This document shows positions 33,196 through 41,894 of a stretch of 64,000 nt of DNA, one piece after another (the stretch's first letter is position 1; each line of letters opens with the position of its first letter). Under the pieces are notes generated by a model, which searched no databases, was not told the origin of the DNA, and was given only the letters and a program-made list of their open reading frames with translations. The DNA comes from Polaribacter pectinis (GTDB lineage Bacteria > Bacteroidota > Bacteroidia > Flavobacteriales > Flavobacteriaceae), in assembly GCF_014352875.1 (NCBI RefSeq), contig NZ_CP060695.1:1209501-1273500 (forward strand). Direction: 5' to 3'. The position numbers and the translations under genes are program-made.

Positions 33196-34257
33196 TTATA
33201 AAACTCGTTTCATTGTTTTACTTTTGGAAACAGTTTCCTCCCATTCTTTTTTAGCAATACTATCTTTTGTAATTCCACCACCAACATAAATAGATGCAAC
33301 ATTACCCTCTATTTTCATGCAACGTAAGTTCACAAATAAATTTGAGTTTATACTTTTTGTATTTGAGTTTTTAATATTTAATTCTCCTAAAAAACCCGTA
33401 TAAAATTCTCTATTATAACTTTCGTTTTTATTAATAAAACCTGTAGCAATTTCTCTAGGCAAACCACAAACTGCAGGGGTTGGATGTAAAGCTCTAATTA
33501 GAGTTTTTAAATTAGCGTTCTTGTTTAAAACACCAATAACTTTAGTTCTTAAATGCAGCAAATTTCCAGCCTTAATAGTTTCAGTTTTGTCTATTTTTAA
33601 ATCTGTTGCAATTCCGTTTAATTGATTTTTAATAAAATCTGTAACTAATTGCTGTTCTTCTAATTCCTTACTTTTCCAAACTATATTTTCTGTTTCGTTT
33701 GCAACTTGAGTGCCTGCTAAAGACATCGTTTTAAAAGCAGTACTTTCTATTTGCAATAACGTTTCTGGAGTTGCACCAAACCACAACCCAACTTTTGGAT
33801 GAAACCAAACATAAACAAACGCATTCGCATAAGTTTGAAGCAATTTTAGATAGATTTCTAAAACATCAAAAGAAGCTATTTCAACTAATTCTTTTCTTGA
33901 AATAACAACTTTCTGTAATTCATTTTCAGAAATTAAATCAATTGCTTTTTCAACAATTTTAATATGTTTTTCTTTAGATGATTCATCAGAATAAAAATCA
34001 TTTTTTAATGCTAATTCAGAAATGGAATTTAATTTTTCAGTTATATAATCTGCTTTATCTGCTTGAAATAAAATTGCCTTTTCTTCAATATTAAAAGGCG
34101 CAAAAATAAAACCAGATTCAGTAAACTTTGTTGCGTAAGAAATTGAATCATCCTTCATAAAAAAACCAGAAACATCATTAGCATTTGGTTTTCTGTAAAC
34201 TACAAAAGGAAGTTTTTTATCGTAAGAATGAGATATTTTATCAAAAATTAAATTCAA
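33196..34257 (-). CDS. menF: Isochorismate synthase (menaquinone pathway)
   Basis: A 353-residue chorismate-binding enzyme converting chorismate to isochorismate. Conserved core motifs are KVVISRKE (about 109-116), WFGATPETLLQI (about 157-168), LAGTQ (about 177), LHLRTKVIGVL, ALHPTPAVCGLPREIA (about 258-273), the Glu in YNREFYTGFLGEL (about 285-297) and LFVNLRCMKI. The neighbour upstream, with 30 bp between, is a hotdog thioesterase, fitting a menaquinone role rather than siderophore synthesis. Other men genes are outside this window. Confidence 0.9.
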   Translation of the reverse strand: MNLIFDKISHSYDKKLPFVVYRKPNANDVSGFFMKDDSISYATKFTESGFIFAPFNIEEKAILFQADKADYITEKLNSISELALKNDFYSDESSKEKHIKIVEKAIDLISENELQKVVISRKELVEIASFDVLEIYLKLLQTYANAFVYVWFHPKVGLWFGATPETLLQIESTAFKTMSLAGTQVANETENIVWKSKELEEQQLVTDFIKNQLNGIATDLKIDKTETIKAGNLLHLRTKVIGVLNKNANLKTLIRALHPTPAVCGLPREIATGFINKNESYNREFYTGFLGELNIKNSNTKSINSNLFVNLRCMKIEGNVASIYVGGGITKDSIAKKEWEETVSKSKTMKRVL

Positions 34258-34287
34258 TGCTACTATTTTTATAATGTAAGAAAAGAA

Positions 34288-34704
34288 TTATCTTCTTTCT
34301 AAAACAATGTTTGTCATTTTTGCTACAGAAATTAAATTGTCATCTTCATCTACAATTGTAACTTCCCACAAATGCGTAGTTCTGCCTTTATGAATATTTT
34401 TTGCGGTTGCAAAAACAGTTCCTTCTCGCTTACTTTTTATATGGTTTATAGATAATTGTATTCCGTTTATAAACTGGGTTTTACTATCAATAAAAAAGTT
34501 AGAAGCTGCACTTCCTACACTTTCTGCCAAAGCTGCAGTTGCTCCACCATGCAATTGCCCATAAGGTTGATGAACTCTTGAGTTTACAGGCATTTTTGCC
34601 GTTAAAAAGTCTGCTCCTACACCAACATATTCAATATCAAGTGTTTCCATTAATGTGTCTTTAGAACGCTCATTAAATGCTTTTAAAATAGCAATTGTAT
34701 CCAT
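34288..34704 (-). CDS. PaaI/MenI-type hotdog-fold thioesterase
   Basis: A 138-residue hotdog-fold acyl-CoA thioesterase with the family signature PYGQLHGGATAALAESVGSAAS (about 46-67), in which His and the downstream Glu form the active site, and KSKREGTVFATAKNIHKGRTTHLWEV near the end. Placed next to menF, it likely hydrolyses 1,4-dihydroxy-2-naphthoyl-CoA (MenI/YdiI role); a broader phenylacetate-type activity is the alternative. Confidence 0.88.
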   Translation of the reverse strand: MDTIAILKAFNERSKDTLMETLDIEYVGVGADFLTAKMPVNSRVHQPYGQLHGGATAALAESVGSAASNFFIDSKTQFINGIQLSINHIKSKREGTVFATAKNIHKGRTTHLWEVTIVDEDDNLISVAKMTNIVLERR

Positions 34705-34745
34705 GTCTTTTTAATTTCTATGGTAAAAGTACGTATAAAATTTTG

Positions 34746-34753
34746 TATTTTTG
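34746..34753 (+). promoter_or_regulatory. -7 box (TATTTTTG)
   Basis: Exact TAnnTTTG, 23 bp before the ATG at 34777. Confidence 0.5.
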
Positions 34754-34776
34754 CAGTCGAAAATTGAAACCATTTC

Positions 34777-35268
34777 ATGTACAAAATACGCGTAATTTTA
34801 GACACCAAAGAAGATATTATTAGAACTATTTTAATTAATGATAATATTAATTTAGAAAACCTACATTCCATAATTGCAAAATCTTTTGGTTTTAAAGGAC
34901 AAGAAATGGCCTCTTTTTATAGAACTGATGAGGAATGGAACCAAGGTGAAGAAATTCCTTTATTTAATATGGCTGAAGCTGGTGAAGGAGTTTCGATGCA
35001 AACTTGTATCTTAAACGAAACGTTACCAGAAGAAAACGATAAACTAATTTATGTCTACGATTTTTTAAATATGTGGACTTTCTATGTAGATGTTGTAGAA
35101 ATTTCTTCTGAAATGAAAAACGATTTACCACAAACTATACTTTCTGTTGGTGAAATCCCAGAAGAAGCTCCAGAAAAAGAATTTGTTGCCAACAAATTAG
35201 ATAGCGATTTTGATGAAGATGAAGATGATTTTGATCCTTTTGATGATTTCGATTATAATGAATACTAA
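34777..35268 (+). CDS. pRiA4b ORF-3-like protein with acidic tail
   Basis: A 163-residue cytoplasmic protein of the pRiA4b ORF-3 family (often titled 'IS1096 element passenger TnpR family protein'). Family marks include the opening YKIRVILDTKEDIIRTILIN, the LENLHSIIAKSFGF helix and YVYDFLNMWTFYVDVVEI. The last ~25 residues are almost only Asp, Glu, Phe and Tyr (EDEDDFDPFDDFDYNE), a disordered polyanionic tail. Despite the title there is no transposon here. The function of the family is unknown. Confidence 0.85.
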   Translation: MYKIRVILDTKEDIIRTILINDNINLENLHSIIAKSFGFKGQEMASFYRTDEEWNQGEEIPLFNMAEAGEGVSMQTCILNETLPEENDKLIYVYDFLNMWTFYVDVVEISSEMKNDLPQTILSVGEIPEEAPEKEFVANKLDSDFDEDEDDFDPFDDFDYNEY

Positions 35269-35384
35269 TATTTGTGTAATTTATCACTCAAATTTAACAT
35301 ACTTTAATCTGCTTATCCAAAATTCATAGTTTGCTCTCATTACAGTTCAACAATTACACACTTTTCAAGTAACAATTTTGTAAG

Positions 35385-35413
35385 TTAGTCGTCTAATTTC
35401 TATAATCGACTAA
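35385..35413. promoter_or_regulatory. Inverted repeat just before the ABC-2 ATPase gene
   Basis: TTAGTCG (35385-35391) and CGACTAA (35407-35413) are perfect 7-bp arms, 22 bp centre to centre, ending 10 bp before the TTG start. The layout suits either a dimeric repressor site or an mRNA hairpin at the ribosome entry. Confidence 0.45.
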
Positions 35414-35423
35414 AACTATTTCT

Positions 35424-36323
35424 TTGGAAACTATCTTATCACTTAAAAATCTCGATAAAAAATATGGACAAGTTCATGCAGTAAACAATCTTTCTTTTGA
35501 TATTCAAAAAGGAAACGTTTACGGAATTTTAGGTCCAAATGGAAGTGGAAAATCTACCACTTTAGGTATTATTTTAAATGTTGTTAATAAAACTTCTGGT
35601 GAGTTTTCTTGGTTTAATGGAGATTTATCTACACATGAAGCTTTAAAAAAAGTAGGTGCAATTATAGAACGTCCTAACTTTTATCCTTACATGACAGCAA
35701 CTCAAAATTTAAAATTAATTTGTAAGATAAAAGGTATTTCTTCAGAAAAAATAGATGAAAAACTAAAGGCTGTAAATCTTTTTGATAGAAAAAACAGCAA
35801 GTTTAAAACGTTCTCATTAGGAATGAAACAGCGTTTGGCAATTGCTTCTGCATTGTTAAATGATCCTGAAATTTTAATTTTAGATGAACCAACAAATGGA
35901 TTAGATCCACAAGGAATTCATGAAATTAGACAAATTATAAAAGATATTGCTTCAAACGGTACTACAATCTTACTAGCTTCTCATCTTTTAGACGAAGTAG
36001 AAAAAGTATGTTCTCATGTAGTTGTAATTAGAAACGGTATAAAGTTATATAGTGGTAGAGTTGATGAAATGACAGCTTCTAAAGGTTTATTCGAGTTAAA
36101 AGTTAATGAAAATGAAGAAGAATTAATTGTAGTTTTAGAAAACCATCCTGCAATTAGTAAAATTTCTAAAGACCATGAAACTATTATTGCTACTTTAAAT
36201 AGCGAAATTTCGTCAACAGAAATCAATAAATTTTTGTTTGAAAAAGGTTTTATCTTATCGCATTTGGTAAAACGTAAGCCAAGTTTAGAACAACAATTTC
36301 TAGATTTAACAAAGAATAAATAA
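35424..36323 (+). CDS. ABC-2 type transporter ATP-binding protein
   Basis: A 299-residue ATPase of the CcmA/BcrA type. It has Walker A LGPNGSGKST (about 36-45), Q-loop GAIIERPNFYPYMTA, signature SLGMKQRLAIA (about 132-142), Walker B ILILDEPTNGLDP (about 152-164), the switch His in LASHLLDEVEK and a C-terminal ~80-residue extension. The start is a TTG giving METILSLKNLDKKYG. It pairs with the permease gene 23 bp downstream as an exporter. The substrate is unknown. Confidence 0.92.
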   Translation: METILSLKNLDKKYGQVHAVNNLSFDIQKGNVYGILGPNGSGKSTTLGIILNVVNKTSGEFSWFNGDLSTHEALKKVGAIIERPNFYPYMTATQNLKLICKIKGISSEKIDEKLKAVNLFDRKNSKFKTFSLGMKQRLAIASALLNDPEILILDEPTNGLDPQGIHEIRQIIKDIASNGTTILLASHLLDEVEKVCSHVVVIRNGIKLYSGRVDEMTASKGLFELKVNENEEELIVVLENHPAISKISKDHETIIATLNSEISSTEINKFLFEKGFILSHLVKRKPSLEQQFLDLTKNK

Positions 36324-36346
36324 TTCAACCAAAAACACAAAACGTC

Positions 36347-37180
36347 ATGTTAAGACTTTTAACCATAGAATTTCATAAATTAAAACACAATACAGCTAGT
36401 AAAGTGTTGTCTATTATATATTTCGGCTTATTAACTTCTATCGCATTAATTGCAGCCATAAAATTCGAATTTGGCGATTTTAAATTGCATTTTGCAGAAA
36501 TGGGAATTTTCAATTTTCCATACATCTGGCACTTTAATACGTATGTTGCATCAATTTTTAAATTCTTTTTACTGTTAGTTATTGTCTCTATGATGGCTAA
36601 TGAATACAGTTACAAAACATTAAAACAAAATTTAATTGATGGTTTAAGCAAAAAAGAATTTATATTATCTAAATTTTATGCAGTCATTGCTTTTGCCTTG
36701 GCATCTACCGTATTTGTTTTTATCGTTTCTTTAGTTCTTGGTTTATTTTATTCAGATTATAACGAATTAGCTATCATAACATCAGATTTAGAATATATTT
36801 TAGCATTTTTCATAAAATTAGTTGGTTTTTTCTCTTTCGGATTATTTTTAGGAATCCTAGTAAAACGTTCTGCTTTTGCAGTTGGTGCCATGTTTATATG
36901 GTTTATTTTCGAATGGATAATTTACGGTGTTTTAGGTTGGAAATTTGTTTCTTGGGACACTGCACAATCTATTAAGAACTTTTTACCATTAGAATCTATG
37001 ATGAACCTAATTAAAGAACCAGGTTCTAGATTAGGTCCTGTAAAGTCTGCAGCAAGTGCCATGGGAGAAACTTTTACTAAAAGCTATGCTGTAGAGTTTT
37101 CTACAATTTTAATAGTTATCGCTTGGACTTTTATCTTTATTTATTTGTCTTATGCACTGTTAAAAAAGAGGGATTTGTAA
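36347..37180 (+). CDS. ABC-2 type transporter permease
   Basis: A 277-residue inner-membrane permease with six predicted helices, opening MLRLLTIEFHKLKHNTASK, which is the usual cytoplasmic lead of BcrB/NatB-type permeases. It carries the conserved EYSYKTLKQNLIDGLSKKEFILSKF stretch (about 86-110) that faces the ATPase. Forms an export system with the preceding ATPase. Confidence 0.9.
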   Translation: MLRLLTIEFHKLKHNTASKVLSIIYFGLLTSIALIAAIKFEFGDFKLHFAEMGIFNFPYIWHFNTYVASIFKFFLLLVIVSMMANEYSYKTLKQNLIDGLSKKEFILSKFYAVIAFALASTVFVFIVSLVLGLFYSDYNELAIITSDLEYILAFFIKLVGFFSFGLFLGILVKRSAFAVGAMFIWFIFEWIIYGVLGWKFVSWDTAQSIKNFLPLESMMNLIKEPGSRLGPVKSAASAMGETFTKSYAVEFSTILIVIAWTFIFIYLSYALLKKRDL

Positions 37181-37224
37181 TACTTTTTAAATATATTTGA
37201 CGTTTAGTTCACAAATAACGTCAA

Positions 37225-40200
37225 ATGAAGAAATTAATACCTTTTATACTCCTATTTTTTGCATTAAATGTATTTTCACAAAAAGAAGCCAACTTTTGGT
37301 ATTTTGGTAATGGAGCTGCTTTAGATTTTAATTCAGGAACACCTGTTCCAGTTACAGGAAGCCTACTAAATACTACAGAAGGTTGTTCTTCTTTTGCAGA
37401 TGCTAATGGAGACTTACTATTTTATGTTGGTGCACCAAGCCCTAGTACAGCAAATTTAACAATTTGGGATAGAAACAATACTCCAATGACAAATGGTGTT
37501 GGCTTAAATGGTGATGCTTCAAGTTCTCAATCTGCTTTAACTGTTCCCGCTCCAGGAAAACCTAATATATATTACCTTTTTACTGTTGGTGCACAGTCTA
37601 GTGGAAATGCCGGTTTTTGGTATTACACGATAGATATGACTGCAAATGGGGGGTTAGGAGATATTGTTGATGGTCCAGTCGTTTTAGGAAATGCAGCCGA
37701 TCATTCTAATTGGACTGAAAAAGTAACAGCAGTTAAGGGAGATGAATGTGACACTTTTTGGGTTATTTCATCTATAGGTAACGAGTTTTATGCTTACAAA
37801 GTAGATGATACTGGTGTATTAGTTAGTTCTCCTCAAATAAGTACAATCAATGGATATGATGCAAGTGATGCAAGAGGTTATCTAAAAGTATCTCCGGATG
37901 GAACAAAATTAGTAGCGGCAAATATGGGTGCTGGTACTTTTCTTTTTAATTTTAATGATGTAACTGGTGAAGTAACAAATTTTAATAACTCCGCAACTCC
38001 AAATCGTTTAGATACAAGTGGTAATAATGGTTATGGAGTTGAATTTTCTGCTTCAAGTAGGAGATTATATATTTCAACTGGTAATTTTGGTGGAGATACA
38101 GAAAACTTATACCAATTCGATTTAACTCAAGCACAATTTACAGATATAAACACGAACAGATTTACTGTTCATAGTTACTTCAATACTAGAGGGGCTCTTC
38201 AATTAGGGCCAGATTCTAAAATTTATTGGACAAGTGACAATTCTAATAATATTAGTGTTATTAATAATCCTGAAGAATTAGGTGCAGCTGTAGATTACTC
38301 TCATCAAAGTATTAATCTTGGTACTGGAGCTTCAGCAACACAAGGGTTACCTCCCTTTTTATCTTCATTACTACTACCTCTTAAGTTAACAGATTCTTCA
38401 ACTAATGAGGAAATTACTAATCAGGATTTACAATTCTGTGTGGGAGAAAGTAAAACTATTATTCCTGAAGCGGTTACAGGTACTAACATAACTTATGAAT
38501 GGGAGTTTGATAACGGTACAACAAAGTCTATTATTGCAAATACTGGTGATTTAGTACTTAATAATCTCCAAAAAACTGACAGTGGTAAATATACACTAAC
38601 AATAAAATTAACTGATGACTGTGGTAAAATAACTCAATTTATTGGTACTTTTAATGTAGAGGTTTTTGATGCAGCAAGAGCAAAAGCTGCTCCAGATGCA
38701 ATTAACTTCTGTGATACAGATGATACTACTCCAAATAATTTTGATTTAGCTACATTAAAAAACACAGAAATTTTAGATGGTTTAGACGCAACAGTGTTTA
38801 ATGTTTTATATTTTGATACAATGGCAAAAGCTACAGCAAATGTTGCTGGTTCAGACTTACCAAACCCATATCAAGTAAACACAGCAAGTTCTCAAACTAT
38901 TTATGCACGTGTACAAAATATAAGTGCTCCTAATGCATGTTTTGCACTTACAAATTTTATTTTAGAAGTTACTAATGAACCTGAACCTGTACAGCCTTCT
39001 GTATACAGATTATGTGATGATACTGGAAGCGGAAGTGACATAGATGGTATCAGTAGTTTTAGATTAAGTACAAAAGATGCAGAAATTTTAGGTACGTTAA
39101 GTGCTACACAATATTCAGTTTCTTACCATACACTTTTAGCAGATGCACAAACTAGTAGCACTACAAATGCTATTGACAAAACTGTAGATTATGCTGTAAC
39201 AAATTCGCAAAGAATTTATGTGAGAGTAGAAAATATAGACAATACAAATTGTAATGCAATTTCTAACGATACTGCTGGAAGCTCTTTTATGTCTTTTGAA
39301 TTAATTGTAGATCCTTTACCTATTGTAAATGACCCTGCAGAATTAATTCAATGTCATAATGATCCAAGTTTAAGTACAACAGTTAATTTAAGATTGGCAA
39401 GACCAAATATTTCTAATAATTCTGCAAACGAAACTTTTGAATATTATAGAACTTTGGCAGATGCAAATGCAGGAACTCCACAAATTACAGGTTCAGATGT
39501 AGAAATGTATCCTGTTACAGGAACAGGTGAAGCTTGGGTTAGAGTTATCTCTGACCAAAACTGCTATCGAGTTTCTAAAATTGATATTACTGTTAATTTT
39601 AGCGCAGATTTACTGTATAATAAAACTTATGAAGAATGTGATGATCTATTAGATGCTGACGGAAATAATACCCTTGCAAATTCTGATACCGATGGAATTA
39701 CTTATTTCGATTTTAGCGATTCTGAAGATGAGATAAAAGCATTTTTCCCTATAACTTCTCAACCAGATTTAGATGTTTTCTTTTATGAAACAGAAAGTGA
39801 TAGAACTGCCTCTATTAATGCAATTCCTGACATTACAAGACATAGAAATAATAGTGATCCTTCATTTGCAAACAACCAAACTATTTATGCTAAAATTGTA
39901 AATAGTACAAATAATGGATGTTCTGGTACAGCACAATTTACATTACAAGTTAACGCAGTTCCATTAGCAAATCCTGTTGCTGATTTAGAACTATGTGATG
40001 ATGCCCTTTCTGGAAACACAACAGATGGAGAAAACATCAACATTAACTTAAGAGATAATGTACCAACAATTTTGGGTACAACACAAACTGAAGCAGATTA
40101 TATTGTAACATTTCACACCTCTCAAAACGATGCAGATGATGTTACAACCACAGGAATTACAAACGATACCAACTTTAGAAACACTGCTCAAGCTGGCTTT

Positions 40201-41826
40201 ACTGCTGGAGATATTAGCGAACAAACTATTTTTGTGCGTGTATTAGATAGAAACGCTAATCCACAATGTAAAAACACAGCAATTTCTTTTAAAATAATTG
40301 TAAACCCTATTCCAGAGGTTTCTAACACAATTACACCTCTTGCTGTTTGTGATGTGGCAACTCCTACTGATAGTGATCCTAGAAATAGAATTGCACAAAG
40401 CATAGATTTAACTTCTAAAAATATTGAAATCTTAAACGGAAGAACAAATCATAGAGTTGCTTATTATGCTACTCAACAACATGCTGTAGATGGAACTCCT
40501 GAAATTACAAATCCTAGTAATTTTCAAAACGATCCTTCGCAAACTGCTTTTCCTTCTGATTTTAACACAGATGATCCAGGAATACAAACCATTTTCTTTG
40601 CGGTTGTAGATCAAGGTGGTAACATGTGTAGATCTGTTTTTTCTACTTATCAATTATTAATTTATCCTGAACCTAATATCCCTATTAATATCTCTGACTA
40701 TACAGATTGTGACAACACAACTGACACAGAAATGGATGATACCAATGGTAGAAATGGAGATATTTCATTAAAAAATAAAATACCAGAAATTCTTGCAAAC
40801 TATCAACCTGCAGAATTCCCTGATTTCGATGTTACTTTTTACACCTCTTTAGCTGAAGCTGAATCTGGTGATAAGACATTAGCTTTAGACGAAGATAAAT
40901 TTGAAAACTCCATAAACAATCAAACCATTTATGTACGTGTAGAAAACACAAAAAACACACCAGTTGTCTGTGTGCACACTCGTTTATCATTCAACATAAA
41001 TATTATTCCTTTACCTGAATTTACGGTAACTGGAGAAGATCCAGACAATCCTCAAATTCTTTGTTTAAACTACACAACACCTCATATTTTAGAAGCTGAA
41101 AACCCTGCAAGTGGTTATGATTATGAATGGACAGATAAAAATGGAACTGTTTTAGGAACTGATCAAACTCAAATTGTAGATAAAGGCGGAGAATACACTG
41201 TAAAAGCCACAAATACTACAACTACTTGTAGCAGAAGCAGAACTATTTATGTAAAAGAATCGGAAAAAGCGACTTTGTTAGAAGAATATGTAACTATTAT
41301 TGACGAATCTAACAATATTGGTTCTCAAGATAATATTTCAATTTTTATTGATACTATAAAAAATTCTTTAGGAAAAGGAGATTATCAATTTGCCGTTAGA
41401 AATGATGATAATGGAGAGAGAATTCCGTTTGCTGGTTTTCAAGACGAACCTTTATTTGAAAATCTAGAAGGTGGTGTTTACACAATTATTGTAAATGATA
41501 AAAATGGTTGTATTGCAGATGAAACTCTTCAGATTTCTGTAATTCAATTTCCAAAATTCTTTACTCCAAATGGTGATGGAAAAAATGATACTTGGGTAGT
41601 AAAAGGTGCTAATAAAGATTTTTACCCGAATGCGAGTATCAATATCTTTGATAGGTATGGAAAATTAGTGGCACAAATTCCTATAGACAGTCAAGGTTGG
41701 AACGGAACTTATAATGGAAAAGTACTTTCTTCTGATGATTATTGGTATAATGTACAGCTAATTCCTGCAGACCCAACAAAACAACAAGTACTTAAAAAAG
41801 GACATTTCTCACTGTTAAGGAAATAG
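37225..41826 (+). CDS. Very large T9SS type B cargo protein with tandem repeats
   Basis: A 1533-residue secreted protein. A signal peptide (cleaved after VFS, about 18) leads to an N-terminal ~370-residue region (FWYFGNGAALDFN; propeller-like, no clear enzyme motif). An Ig/PKD-like domain follows (about 395-480). At least seven Asp-rich modules of 100-120 residues come next, each opening with a 'CDD/CDT' motif (near 493, 593, 706, 802, 919, 1039 and 1158) and several with DxDG stretches that could bind calcium. A further Ig-like domain (about 1270-1350) precedes the type B sorting domain (FPKFFTPNGDGKNDTW to the Lys end, about 1445-1533), which directs export through the gliding-linked T9SS. 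Likely a surface adhesin. Confidence 0.93.
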   Translation: MKKLIPFILLFFALNVFSQKEANFWYFGNGAALDFNSGTPVPVTGSLLNTTEGCSSFADANGDLLFYVGAPSPSTANLTIWDRNNTPMTNGVGLNGDASSSQSALTVPAPGKPNIYYLFTVGAQSSGNAGFWYYTIDMTANGGLGDIVDGPVVLGNAADHSNWTEKVTAVKGDECDTFWVISSIGNEFYAYKVDDTGVLVSSPQISTINGYDASDARGYLKVSPDGTKLVAANMGAGTFLFNFNDVTGEVTNFNNSATPNRLDTSGNNGYGVEFSASSRRLYISTGNFGGDTENLYQFDLTQAQFTDINTNRFTVHSYFNTRGALQLGPDSKIYWTSDNSNNISVINNPEELGAAVDYSHQSINLGTGASATQGLPPFLSSLLLPLKLTDSSTNEEITNQDLQFCVGESKTIIPEAVTGTNITYEWEFDNGTTKSIIANTGDLVLNNLQKTDSGKYTLTIKLTDDCGKITQFIGTFNVEVFDAARAKAAPDAINFCDTDDTTPNNFDLATLKNTEILDGLDATVFNVLYFDTMAKATANVAGSDLPNPYQVNTASSQTIYARVQNISAPNACFALTNFILEVTNEPEPVQPSVYRLCDDTGSGSDIDGISSFRLSTKDAEILGTLSATQYSVSYHTLLADAQTSSTTNAIDKTVDYAVTNSQRIYVRVENIDNTNCNAISNDTAGSSFMSFELIVDPLPIVNDPAELIQCHNDPSLSTTVNLRLARPNISNNSANETFEYYRTLADANAGTPQITGSDVEMYPVTGTGEAWVRVISDQNCYRVSKIDITVNFSADLLYNKTYEECDDLLDADGNNTLANSDTDGITYFDFSDSEDEIKAFFPITSQPDLDVFFYETESDRTASINAIPDITRHRNNSDPSFANNQTIYAKIVNSTNNGCSGTAQFTLQVNAVPLANPVADLELCDDALSGNTTDGENININLRDNVPTILGTTQTEADYIVTFHTSQNDADDVTTTGITNDTNFRNTAQAGFTAGDISEQTIFVRVLDRNANPQCKNTAISFKIIVNPIPEVSNTITPLAVCDVATPTDSDPRNRIAQSIDLTSKNIEILNGRTNHRVAYYATQQHAVDGTPEITNPSNFQNDPSQTAFPSDFNTDDPGIQTIFFAVVDQGGNMCRSVFSTYQLLIYPEPNIPINISDYTDCDNTTDTEMDDTNGRNGDISLKNKIPEILANYQPAEFPDFDVTFYTSLAEAESGDKTLALDEDKFENSINNQTIYVRVENTKNTPVVCVHTRLSFNINIIPLPEFTVTGEDPDNPQILCLNYTTPHILEAENPASGYDYEWTDKNGTVLGTDQTQIVDKGGEYTVKATNTTTTCSRSRTIYVKESEKATLLEEYVTIIDESNNIGSQDNISIFIDTIKNSLGKGDYQFAVRNDDNGERIPFAGFQDEPLFENLEGGVYTIIVNDKNGCIADETLQISVIQFPKFFTPNGDGKNDTWVVKGANKDFYPNASINIFDRYGKLVAQIPIDSQGWNGTYNGKVLSSDDYWYNVQLIPADPTKQQVLKKGHFSLLRK

Positions 41827-41850
41827 AAAATAGTTTTTTAAAACTTCAAA

Positions 41851-41889
41851 AAAAATACGGATACTTTTTTTAAAAGTATCCGTATTTTT
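41851..41889 (+). terminator. Very strong intrinsic terminator
   Basis: 18-bp perfect stem (41851-41868 with 41872-41889), 3-nt loop, T-rich end. It closes the T9SS cargo gene and ends 5 bp before the uvrB ATG, so its stem reaches the uvrB start region. Confidence 0.85.
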
Positions 41890-41894
41890 ACATT

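Noticed and set aside
34777..35268. Mobile element suggested by the family title 'IS1096 passenger TnpR'
   Set aside because: No transposase, inverted repeats or target duplication are present; the title is historical.
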